Source: Prevotella sp. (lineage in GTDB: Bacteria > Bacteroidota > Bacteroidia > Bacteroidales > Bacteroidaceae). Taken from it: a DNA stretch of 64,000 bases. Within the stretch, counting starts at the first letter, position 1. The number at the start of each line of letters is the position of its first letter. The stretch spans positions 1-64,000 of the forward strand of contig JAILAA010000133.1 in the NCBI GenBank assembly GCA_024681875.1, given 5' to 3'. The position numbers were made by a program, and so were the translations under genes. Below the pieces are notes generated by a model. The model made no database searches, had not been told where the DNA came from, and saw only the letters and a program-made list of their open reading frames with translations. Below are positions 54,258 to 62,767 of this stretch, one piece after another.

Positions 54258-54839
54258 ATGCAATACATGCAAAGGACACTAGGCAGAGCGCTGTTGTTGC
54301 TGGCTTTCCTCGCAGGAAGCCATCAGGCAGAGGCACAGATCTCGTTGAAGAACAATCTGCTGTATGATGCCAGCTTGACTCCCAACATCGGCATGGAGGT
54401 GGGACTGGCACGCAAGTGGACGTTTGATGCCACATTTGGCCTCAACCCCTGGACGTTCAACGACAACAAGAAGTGGCGTCACTGGCTTGTACAGCCGGAG
54501 GCGCGCTATTGGTTCTGCGAGAAGTTCAACGGCCACTTCGTTGGTCTCCATCTCATGGGTGGTGAGTTCAACGCTGGCGGAGTGAAGTTCCCATTCGGCA
54601 TTGCCCCCTGCCTGCACCACAACCGCTATGAGGGATGGTATGCTGGTGGCGGCCTGGTCTATGGCTACCAATGGCCCGTCAGTCGTCACTTCAGCGTCGA
54701 GACCGTCATTGGTCTTGGCTACGACTACCTCAAGTACAAGAAGTTCCCCTGTGAGCATTGCGGCACACAGACGGGCGAAGGCCATTACAACTATATTGGC
54801 CCGACCAAGGTAGCCCTTAACATGATTTACAACCTCTAA
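54258..54839 (+). CDS. DUF3575 outer-membrane protein of the fimbrial operon
   Basis: 193 residues: signal peptide to about 27 (HQAEA), then a small beta-barrel-like domain of alternating strands (LKNNLLYDASLTPNIGMEVGLARKWTFDATFGLNPW, YWFCEKFNGHFVGLHLMGGEFN, GWYAGGGLVYGYQW) ending PTKVALNMIYNL. This matches DUF3575, found at the start of many Bacteroides/Prevotella fimbrial operons. Probably outer-membrane; specific role in pilus assembly is not known. The next gene is 17 nt away. Confidence 0.8.
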   Translation: MQYMQRTLGRALLLLAFLAGSHQAEAQISLKNNLLYDASLTPNIGMEVGLARKWTFDATFGLNPWTFNDNKKWRHWLVQPEARYWFCEKFNGHFVGLHLMGGEFNAGGVKFPFGIAPCLHHNRYEGWYAGGGLVYGYQWPVSRHFSVETVIGLGYDYLKYKKFPCEHCGTQTGEGHYNYIGPTKVALNMIYNL

Positions 54840-54856
54840 CCCTTATATATGTAATA

Positions 54857-56347
54857 ATGTATATGACTATCAAGTTACGCCATATCTTAGCAGGCCTGTT
54901 GATCGTGGCCTCGCAGTCGCTGAGCGCACAGACGCTGAGCGACGGCCAGACGGTTGTGAAGAATGCACTGCTTACACCCCAGAGCGGACAGATGTTGCTC
55001 ACGATGGACGTCTGTCTCGATGAGCTCAAGCTCAAGCACAACCAGTCGGTGGTGATGCATCCCGTACTCTATTCTCTCGACGGCACTCAGAAGGCAGCCT
55101 TTGATCCCATGGTCATCGACAGCCATGCCGAGTATGTGCTCTACGAGCGCGGCCTCTCGAATGTAGCCTACAGCAACGTTCCTCATGTCAGCCGTCGCAG
55201 CGGAAAGCCTCAGACTGAATATTATCGCAGCACCGTGCCCTACGAGTCATGGATGGACGGCTACGAGCTGCGCCTCGAGGAGGATTTGTGCGCCTGCGGC
55301 GACCTGTCGCAGCTGCCTTATGTCACTTCCTTGCGTCGTGACCTGCCGCCTGATCCCTACACCCTCATTGCACTGACCAACCTCGAACCCACTCAGGACA
55401 AGGCTCCCTATGAGCTGCATGGATCGGCTTTCATCAACTTCGTGGTGAACAAGTGGGAGATGAAGCCCGACTATATGGACAACCGCCGCGAGCTGCGCAA
55501 GATTACCGATACACTCGATATCATGGTGGCCGACAAGAACATCACCGTCAAGGAGATCAAGATTCACGGATGGGCATCGCCTGAGTCGCCATTCACCCAC
55601 AACCGCATGCTGGCCACCAACCGTGCCAAGAGCCTCACCGAATGGCTGCGGAAGAACTATGACCTCCCCGCTAGCGCCTTTGCTCCCGCCGAGGCCACGC
55701 CTGAGAACTGGATTGGCCTGCGCGAAGCAGTGGAGAACATGGACGGCACGCAGCTGGCCCACCGCGATGAGATCCACTCCATCATACGTGAGCTGCTGCT
55801 GAAGGAAGACCGTGAGATAGAGCGCACAGCTGATGCCACTGAGGCACGCATCAAGTCCAGCTACCCGCAGGACTATCAGTACCTGCTCCGGACTGTCTAT
55901 CCCTCGTTGCGCCGCTCCGACTACGAGATTACGTTCAACGTACGCACGTTCAACACCATCGACGAGTGCTTGCAGATCTACCGCACCAAGCCCTATCAGC
56001 TCTCGCAGCATGAGCTTTGGCGCGTGGCACAGACCTTCGAGCCCTACTCCGACGAGTATAACCGAGCCCTGCAGACAGCACTCAACAACTATCCTGACGA
56101 TGAGGCTGTCAACCTCAACCTGGCCAATGTCGCCATACAGCAGCGCGATCCGCTGAAGGCCGAGACACTGCTGCAGCGGGCAGGAAACAGCGGCGCTGCC
56201 GAGAATGCCCGTGCCGTCGTATGCATCCTTCGCGGACAGTATGACGAGGCTGCACGCCACCTCGACAACGCACAGCAGAAGGGCATAGATGTCAGCCGCA
56301 ACCGTCAGGCCATACAGAAGATGCTTCCCTATAAGGACAGAAAATAA
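54857..56347 (+). CDS. DUF3868/OmpA-like protein of the fimbrial operon
   Basis: 496 residues with a signal peptide (to about 25, LSAQ), a DUF3868-like region (about 26-220) and an OmpA-like peptidoglycan-binding fold (about 230-350; ITVKEIKIHGWASPESPFTHNRMLATNRAKSLTEWLRK). A tetratricopeptide-like C-terminus follows (about 400-490; YNRALQTALNNYPDDEAVNLNLANVAIQQRDPLKAETLLQRAG). It probably links the outer-membrane fimbrial base to the cell wall. MTIKLRH at 54863 is an alternative start. The next gene, the main fimbrillin, is 42 nt away. Confidence 0.75.
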   Translation: MYMTIKLRHILAGLLIVASQSLSAQTLSDGQTVVKNALLTPQSGQMLLTMDVCLDELKLKHNQSVVMHPVLYSLDGTQKAAFDPMVIDSHAEYVLYERGLSNVAYSNVPHVSRRSGKPQTEYYRSTVPYESWMDGYELRLEEDLCACGDLSQLPYVTSLRRDLPPDPYTLIALTNLEPTQDKAPYELHGSAFINFVVNKWEMKPDYMDNRRELRKITDTLDIMVADKNITVKEIKIHGWASPESPFTHNRMLATNRAKSLTEWLRKNYDLPASAFAPAEATPENWIGLREAVENMDGTQLAHRDEIHSIIRELLLKEDREIERTADATEARIKSSYPQDYQYLLRTVYPSLRRSDYEITFNVRTFNTIDECLQIYRTKPYQLSQHELWRVAQTFEPYSDEYNRALQTALNNYPDDEAVNLNLANVAIQQRDPLKAETLLQRAGNSGAAENARAVVCILRGQYDEAARHLDNAQQKGIDVSRNRQAIQKMLPYKDRK

Positions 56348-56389
56348 TCAAATTATTCTTTAACATTTTAATCTCTTTATTAATCATTT

Positions 56390-58261
56390 ATGAAAAAGTT
56401 TAGTCTTTTCGCTCTCGCTGCAGCTGGACTGCTGCTCGGAGCCTGCTCGTCGGACGATAGTATCGACAGCAAAGTGAATGGCGGAGAATTCACCGATGGC
56501 GCTTTTATCGGCATTTCTCTGCAATTGCCCTCTACTGCTACGGCTACCCGTGCCAATGAGGACTTTGACGACGGTGAAGAAGATGAGTTCGCCGTTAAGA
56601 ATGCCACGCTCTATCTCTTCCAGGGTGCGTCTGAGGCCGGTGCCAAGTATATGGCTCATTATACTATTGGCACGACCTTCCAGGATGATCCAGCTAAAAA
56701 CATCACCAATTCTTATTGCGAGGCAACTCTTATCGAAAATGAGGTAGCTGACAAAATTAAGAATGCAGCTAATAACGTCTATGCTTACGTTATCGTGAAC
56801 CACAATGGTGTGATTCCTGCCATGGACGAGAATGTGACATTCGCCGATTTCTGCAAATGGGAGTTCAATGTGATCGGAGCCGATATCGCTGCCAAGAAGA
56901 ACATTGGTGAAGGTGGTCTGCTCATGACCAGTTCGCCCATCTGTGATACCAAGGGCGGATCTGTAGCTGCTCCCACGGATGCTGCTAATTACAAGACTCT
57001 CATCCCTGTTGACAAGACCAAGATTTTCTCCACTGCTGAGGCTGCAAAGGCTGCTCCTGCAGCTTGTATCTATGTAGAGCGTGCTGCTGTGAAGATCACT
57101 GTCGGAACTAAGCTCGAGAATCCAACATTCGGAGAGGGTGATGATGCAGTCGCTGTTACATTCAATGGTTGGCAGATCATCAACTATGAGCCTACATACT
57201 ACAACACCCGTCAAGTGGATCCTGTGTGGGGTAACTGGGCTTCGGACGCTCTGGTTGCTGATTTCCCACTGTTTAAAACCGCTAACGCTTATCGCTTCGT
57301 TTCTGGTACTGAATTCGGACCTCAGATTCCCGGTACTGGCGACCATACCACTGGCTTCCGTACCTATTTTGCCAAGGACGTCCAGTACGATAAAGACGCT
57401 ACGCTTCTGAGACCTCAGGCTGACATTAATGGTACATGGATTGGAATGGGAGAGCATGGCTATACCACGGAAAATACCTTCGATGTGGCTCGTATGGATT
57501 GGCCTAACACCACGCAGGTGGCTCTGAAAGCCTCTTTCGGCAATGGTAGTTTCTACACCCTCAATGGTGGTGATGTTATGTACAAAGAGGCAGACATCAA
57601 GACTCTGTTGGCTACTAGCATCTTTAACCTTCCTACTGTGACCAACCTGATGAATACAGCTGTTCAGGAAGTGGCTGTTGCTGATCCTACCACAACTGCT
57701 CCGAAGCCTAGCTATACAGGAAAGATTGTTGTGAATTTCGACACTCCTACTGCATCGAAGGATGGCGTGACCTATACCGCAGAGTTTAAGATCTCATCTG
57801 CTGACGGTGGTACCCTGACCGAGACTGCCGTATCTGCTGCTACGACGACCGCCCTCAATAATGCTATCGCTGCTGCATATCCTTCCTTCGTCATCAGCTT
57901 CCACAAGGATGGTGTTGCTTACTATAATGTGCGCATCAAGCACTTCGGTGACTATGAGACTCCTTGGAGCTCCACGAAACCCTTTGCTACTGTCGTTCCT
58001 GGTATCACCATTCCTCAGATCTACGGTTATACGAATAATGCGGATGAGCAGCTGCTTGCCAACAAGCGCTTCCTCGGTCGCTATGGCGTAGTTCGCGACA
58101 ACTGGTACAAGCTGGAGGTTACTGGTGTCAAGCATATTGGTACTGCAGAGCCTGTCGATGTGACAAAGCAGGACATTCCTGACGATGAGATTGAGAACTA
58201 TATCTCCATCCACGTCCACATCCTGCCGTGGGTGCTCCGCAACCAGGATGTTGTGCTCTAA
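56390..58261 (+). CDS. major fimbrillin, Mfa1-like
   Basis: 623-residue lipoprotein precursor: LLLGACSSDD (Cys19), then a prosegment to TATRAN with a candidate Arg54-Ala55 cleavage site. In type V pili a trypsin-like protease removes the N-terminal strand there so the next subunit's C-terminal strand can fill the groove. The mature part has two beta-sandwich domains and the Mfa1-like end (FLGRYGVVRDNWYKLEVTGVKHIG, ISIHVHILPWVLRNQDVVL). Longer than P. gingivalis Mfa1. Third gene of the operon. Confidence 0.88.
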   Translation: MKKFSLFALAAAGLLLGACSSDDSIDSKVNGGEFTDGAFIGISLQLPSTATATRANEDFDDGEEDEFAVKNATLYLFQGASEAGAKYMAHYTIGTTFQDDPAKNITNSYCEATLIENEVADKIKNAANNVYAYVIVNHNGVIPAMDENVTFADFCKWEFNVIGADIAAKKNIGEGGLLMTSSPICDTKGGSVAAPTDAANYKTLIPVDKTKIFSTAEAAKAAPAACIYVERAAVKITVGTKLENPTFGEGDDAVAVTFNGWQIINYEPTYYNTRQVDPVWGNWASDALVADFPLFKTANAYRFVSGTEFGPQIPGTGDHTTGFRTYFAKDVQYDKDATLLRPQADINGTWIGMGEHGYTTENTFDVARMDWPNTTQVALKASFGNGSFYTLNGGDVMYKEADIKTLLATSIFNLPTVTNLMNTAVQEVAVADPTTTAPKPSYTGKIVVNFDTPTASKDGVTYTAEFKISSADGGTLTETAVSAATTTALNNAIAAAYPSFVISFHKDGVAYYNVRIKHFGDYETPWSSTKPFATVVPGITIPQIYGYTNNADEQLLANKRFLGRYGVVRDNWYKLEVTGVKHIGTAEPVDVTKQDIPDDEIENYISIHVHILPWVLRNQDVVL

Positions 58262-58346
58262 TAGCAGATTTGTACTCTAATCATGGCTGGCGGAATGGCC
58301 GCCGGCCTTATAAAAAAGAATTCAATAATTTGTAACAGTGAAACAG

Positions 58347-59501
58347 ATGCAGTTCATACATAAAACGATCGTGGCTTTAGTAGCCAGCACCGGGCTGGGA
58401 GCCTGCTCCCTGATGACCGACAGTCTCGACGACTGTCCACAGGGACTCAGTGTGGAGTTTGTATACGACTACAACGTGGAAAGAGCAAACATGTTCAACG
58501 ACCACGTCGGAAGTGTCACGCTCTATGTCTACGACCAAGCCGGACAGCTGGTGCGTACGCAGACAGAGGACAACACATCCTCTGCCCAGCCCCTGCGCAA
58601 TCCCAACTACCGCATGACCGTCGATGGACTGCAACCTGGCGAATATCGGCTACTGGCGCTGGCCAACCAGCGTCGGTATGCCGACATCAGCCAGCTATCC
58701 GGCGTACGCTACGTGCGCGACGGACAGACTGGTGCGATGAACAATCTTAATGTCACACTGGCCAGCGTGCCCGGCTCGCAGGCCGCCACACTCATCAAGC
58801 AACAGCTGGATACCCTCTGGCATGGTACGCTGCGCTCAGCACAGTACACCCAGAACCCTGTGACACGCGTCGACGACCCTGTGCTCGTCAATGCGCAGAC
58901 GGTTACCGTTCGCGAACATGAGCTTACCAGCTGTGTCGTCAGCCTCGTGCGCGACACTAAGCGACTCCACATCTCACTCCGTCAGGCCGATGATCCTGCT
59001 CACTGCGATATCGCTGACTACGAGATCTTTATCACCGACCAGAACGGAAAGATACTCTGGGACAACAACGTCGACACCGATGGTACTCCTCAGCTGACCT
59101 ATCGGCCATTCGACGAATGGAACACATACTACAGCTCTGTCACTGCACAGAGCTACGACAGCCGCCCCGCCAGCGATGAAGGACTGGAGGAGACGGCACA
59201 TGCCGACCTCGACTTCAACCGCCTCATGCTGCGACAGGGCAACAGCACCGTCGCTCCCGCCATGCTCTATATCAACTATAGGCCCGACGGACATCAGGTG
59301 GCTGCTATTAACCTGCCCGAGATCCTGCAGCAGGGACGAGGTGCTTTCGAGCGTTTTGTCTACCGTCCGCAGGAGTTCCTCGACAGAGCCTACGACTATC
59401 GCCTCGACTTTATCCTTATTGGCGAGAAATGGAGCTTCATTACCCTTGGCATACATTCACTGCCTTGGACATTGCGCATCCAGAATGTAGAGCTCAACTA
59501 A
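58347..59501 (+). CDS. fimbrial anchor/length-control subunit, Mfa2/FimB-like
   Basis: Lipoprotein (GLGACS, Cys20 from the ATG at 58347; an in-frame GTG at 58338 is less likely). LDDCPQGLSVEFVYDYNVERANMF is the hallmark N-terminus of Mfa2/FimB anchors, followed by the VTLYVYDQAGQLV and YRLLALAN blocks and an end (FITLGIHSLPWTLRIQNVEL) resembling the fimbrillin C-terminal strand. It has no TR-A cleavage motif at the place where the three fimbrillins have one, as expected for a non-polymerising anchor. Directly after the major fimbrillin. Confidence 0.85.
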   Translation: MQFIHKTIVALVASTGLGACSLMTDSLDDCPQGLSVEFVYDYNVERANMFNDHVGSVTLYVYDQAGQLVRTQTEDNTSSAQPLRNPNYRMTVDGLQPGEYRLLALANQRRYADISQLSGVRYVRDGQTGAMNNLNVTLASVPGSQAATLIKQQLDTLWHGTLRSAQYTQNPVTRVDDPVLVNAQTVTVREHELTSCVVSLVRDTKRLHISLRQADDPAHCDIADYEIFITDQNGKILWDNNVDTDGTPQLTYRPFDEWNTYYSSVTAQSYDSRPASDEGLEETAHADLDFNRLMLRQGNSTVAPAMLYINYRPDGHQVAAINLPEILQQGRGAFERFVYRPQEFLDRAYDYRLDFILIGEKWSFITLGIHSLPWTLRIQNVELN

Positions 59502-59528
59502 TTATCATTTACAGACGACAATAACAGC

Positions 59529-61211
59529 ATGAAACTGCTACAGCATATTATAATCCCTTTGGCCTTGTCCAGCATCGTCGCTTGCCAGGACTATGATGCC
59601 GAACACTACATCCAACAGAATGTGGTGGGCGACAGCATCTATGTGCAGCTGACGTTGGACATCGCAAATAGTGCCACTACCAGGGCAGGCGAAAGACCCA
59701 ATGGTGGTGAAGAGGGAGACGGATGGGAATATGGTTTAAAGTATGAGAACCAACTGCACAACTTTACCGTTTTTGTGCTTGGTTATGGTGCTGATATCAA
59801 CGCTGACGCTAGCACACGGTTTGTTGGTAGTCGCTACTTCAGTGAGGAAGAGATTGGCGACTCTATACCAGGGAAACAAATACAACCAAAGGAATACGAT
59901 GTTATTAAGGATGTGCTTTCCTACGATTTCACGATTCCCATCATCCGTGAGCGACAGGATCGCATGCCCAACCCGAATACTTTTCGCTTCTATGTGGTGG
60001 CCAATAGTGGCGACCTTACTACAACATGCCAGACCGTGGGTGACTTGCGTGCTGCAAAGCCTTTGAAAACTTGGACTGCTGCCACCACCGACTCTCCTAC
60101 GCCAAGTTACTTTGTCATGAGTAATGAGAATGACAAATACTATGCTTCTGGCGCTGGATCTTCCATCGATCCTGTTCGCCTGCATGTTACCATTGAACGA
60201 CTGGCAGCGCGCATTGACTATGTCCCGACCGGAGCTGAGATTACTGCTGACGGACTGCGTTATCCCATCGCTGCTCCTCCTATTCAGGTAGTTTCTGCAC
60301 CTACGCGCGCTGACGATGACACTCCATTGGCATATCTCTATGTCGACCGCATGGCGATTCTCAATGGTAGCCAGCAGCCTACCTATTTTATCAAGCGCGT
60401 GGCAGACGCTATTAATAGTACCGATATTTCCTATCTAGGCGACGAAACCCCAACTCCTCGTGGTGTCGCTACAAATTACGTCATTGACCCTTATTCAGCA
60501 CAGAAGACAGAGACAAACCGCACCAATGTCACATTCCTGAACACACTTTTTGGTGCAAGCCAAATCAGCAATGCTGCTACACTCATCGCCTCCGATGCAG
60601 CTAAGCTGCCAACCGTAGCCGATACGAAATCTCCCATTATCCTGGGCTATGTCAACGAGAATACCTTCGATAAAGCGATGGCTTGGTCGGAATACACCAC
60701 AGGTGTCATTATGCAATGTCGCTATTTCCCTGTGGTCAACTTTTTCACTGATTATGACCCCACAATTGACGGAACTACACTAGAGGTGTCTGATGGTTTA
60801 ACAGCATATCTTGATGGCCTGACACCTGGTAATTATAGACTTGGCGATGACTTTTGGATGGTTGAGCCCAATCAGAAATATATCGACGAAGCTGATCGCC
60901 TTTACTTTAGCAATGAAGAAGATGCTGTTGCCTTTGCTACTAACACACCGCAATATCGTTTCGGTAAGGTCGTGAAGTATACTGGTGGTGTGTGCTATTA
61001 TGTAACCTATATGCGTCACTCCAACAAGGTGGAGGTCATCCACAATACAATGGAATTTGGCATTGTCCGCAACAATATCTATCGTATAAGACTCAATCCT
61101 ACCACGGGTCCTGGTACACCTACTGTCGACTATCGCCATCCAGAGGAATTGAAGGCTCGTATCTATGTAAAGAAATGGCTCGCTGTTGAGCATCCTATCA
61201 TATATGTATAA
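59529..61211 (+). CDS. accessory fimbrillin (type V)
   Basis: 560-residue lipoprotein precursor: SSIVACQDYD (Cys19), prosegment, and ATTRAGE with candidate cleavage after Arg52. A long two-domain beta protein follows, with GIVRNNIYRIRLN near the end and the C-terminal block ARIYVKKWLAVEHPIIYV. Likely an accessory or tip-proximal subunit comparable to Mfa3/Mfa4 in position. Base composition is lower in GC than in upstream genes. 6 nt before the next gene. Confidence 0.75.
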   Translation: MKLLQHIIIPLALSSIVACQDYDAEHYIQQNVVGDSIYVQLTLDIANSATTRAGERPNGGEEGDGWEYGLKYENQLHNFTVFVLGYGADINADASTRFVGSRYFSEEEIGDSIPGKQIQPKEYDVIKDVLSYDFTIPIIRERQDRMPNPNTFRFYVVANSGDLTTTCQTVGDLRAAKPLKTWTAATTDSPTPSYFVMSNENDKYYASGAGSSIDPVRLHVTIERLAARIDYVPTGAEITADGLRYPIAAPPIQVVSAPTRADDDTPLAYLYVDRMAILNGSQQPTYFIKRVADAINSTDISYLGDETPTPRGVATNYVIDPYSAQKTETNRTNVTFLNTLFGASQISNAATLIASDAAKLPTVADTKSPIILGYVNENTFDKAMAWSEYTTGVIMQCRYFPVVNFFTDYDPTIDGTTLEVSDGLTAYLDGLTPGNYRLGDDFWMVEPNQKYIDEADRLYFSNEEDAVAFATNTPQYRFGKVVKYTGGVCYYVTYMRHSNKVEVIHNTMEFGIVRNNIYRIRLNPTTGPGTPTVDYRHPEELKARIYVKKWLAVEHPIIYV

Positions 61212-61217
61212 AAAAGT

Positions 61218-62765
61218 ATGAAGAAGAATATCACAATATGTTGTCTCCTTGCGCTCGCCACTGTTTTGGGGCTGGGCGCATGTAGCAGTGACGACGTAGA
61301 CCAGATTCCTGCCGGTATGGGGCAGGTGCAGGTGAGACTCACCGCACGCTATAATGGAGCTACACGTGCCACGGGCGACTGGCTCGATCCCACCGACACC
61401 AAGGAAAAGATCCACGAATACTGGGTGGCCTTCGTCAACAGCAGCAATGTCGTTGAAGAACTAGTGCATGGCGATGCCCTGGGTGCTGAGGAGCATACCT
61501 TCCTCTTTATACTGCCCCCAGGTAATTATACTGCATATGCCTTTGCCAACCTGCCCGAAGGTACTCCCGAAACAGGAGAAAGTCCTGCAGTACCAGGCAC
61601 TCCATTTTCTTCATTAGGTATAGTCAAAGGCTCAGCCATGCCCGACCTGACCAACGTAAAGCTAGCCACCACGAATGGATGGACAAAAAACATTCCCATG
61701 TCGAGCCATACCGGTGGACAGCCCATCACCGTTATCGAGGCTGAGAACCAGTCGTTTGAGATAGAGCTTATCCGAACGATGGCTAAGCTCGAGCTTAACT
61801 TCATCAACAACTCGCAGCAGCAGATGGATGTACTGGGCTATGAGATTTTCCCCTTGACTAAGACCAACGTAAGTTTGCTTGAGCCCGCCAACCCTGAATC
61901 TATTCTCAAAGGCGATTCTATTTCTTACAAAGTGGAGTTCCCCACGGGGAGTCCACTTGTCTTGCCTGCCAAGAGTACTGAGGTAGGAGCAGAGCCTGCT
62001 ACTCAGACCACATATCTCTATGTCAATGAGACCAACGCTACGGCTACTTCTACCAAAAATCAGTATTCCATCCGTATTTTTGTTCAACGCCACAGGGTCG
62101 ACAATACAACCAATCCTCCTTCCACTATTGATGTAGAAGAAATGCGCTATGGCTTTACTGTGAACAGCAAGACTCAAGGCGATGCTTGGAAAACTGGCGA
62201 AACCTATGGCTTTGACTATATCCGCCGTAATGACTGGATCAAGCTCCCCATTATGTTCACCGACTGGACATTCCGCATTGAGGCATTGCCCTTCCCGCCC
62301 ATCGCAGGTTTCCAGTCGCGTGTGCTCTCGGCCGATGCCTTGAGTATCACCTTCAGTTCGGGTGGATATATCTTCCTGCGTCCCATGTTCCGCAACAACC
62401 ATGACCCCGAAGGTGTCTGGCGCGGTTTTGACGACGGGGATGTTACCTTCAAACTTCCTGGTGAGCCTTATATAGTAAATGGTACAGCAGCTCAGGAACA
62501 GGTAATTACCGACGAAAATGTGTATGGTTGGACAACTCCGGCTACTGGTGTGGCTGAGTCTATCGACCCAACAACAGGTACGGGTGTTATCCTTACGGGC
62601 GATCTTGCTATCTTTGAGCAGCGTTTCGTGCAGCTTCCTTCGGGTGACATCGTGGGTAAGCTGACCAACAACAAGATAAAGGGTATGGTCACGGTTACCA
62701 TCAAGCTTCAGCTTGAAGGTTTCGACTACCAGTTCAACTATAACATCTACGAGGACAATTTATAA
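61218..62765 (+). CDS. accessory fimbrillin-like lipoprotein
   Basis: 515-residue lipoprotein: GLGACSSDDV (Cys22) and GATRATGDW with candidate cleavage after Arg50. The first domain (about 35-200) has typical FimA-type strands (IHEYWVAFVNSSNVVEELVHG, GNYTAYAFANLPEG, IELIRTMAKLELNFIN). The second half ends MVTVTIKLQLEGFDYQFNYNIYED rather than with the usual Mfa1 end, so it may be a tip or specialised subunit. No adhesin domain recognised. Confidence 0.7.
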   Translation: MKKNITICCLLALATVLGLGACSSDDVDQIPAGMGQVQVRLTARYNGATRATGDWLDPTDTKEKIHEYWVAFVNSSNVVEELVHGDALGAEEHTFLFILPPGNYTAYAFANLPEGTPETGESPAVPGTPFSSLGIVKGSAMPDLTNVKLATTNGWTKNIPMSSHTGGQPITVIEAENQSFEIELIRTMAKLELNFINNSQQQMDVLGYEIFPLTKTNVSLLEPANPESILKGDSISYKVEFPTGSPLVLPAKSTEVGAEPATQTTYLYVNETNATATSTKNQYSIRIFVQRHRVDNTTNPPSTIDVEEMRYGFTVNSKTQGDAWKTGETYGFDYIRRNDWIKLPIMFTDWTFRIEALPFPPIAGFQSRVLSADALSITFSSGGYIFLRPMFRNNHDPEGVWRGFDDGDVTFKLPGEPYIVNGTAAQEQVITDENVYGWTTPATGVAESIDPTTGTGVILTGDLAIFEQRFVQLPSGDIVGKLTNNKIKGMVTVTIKLQLEGFDYQFNYNIYEDNL

Positions 62766-62767
62766 GC

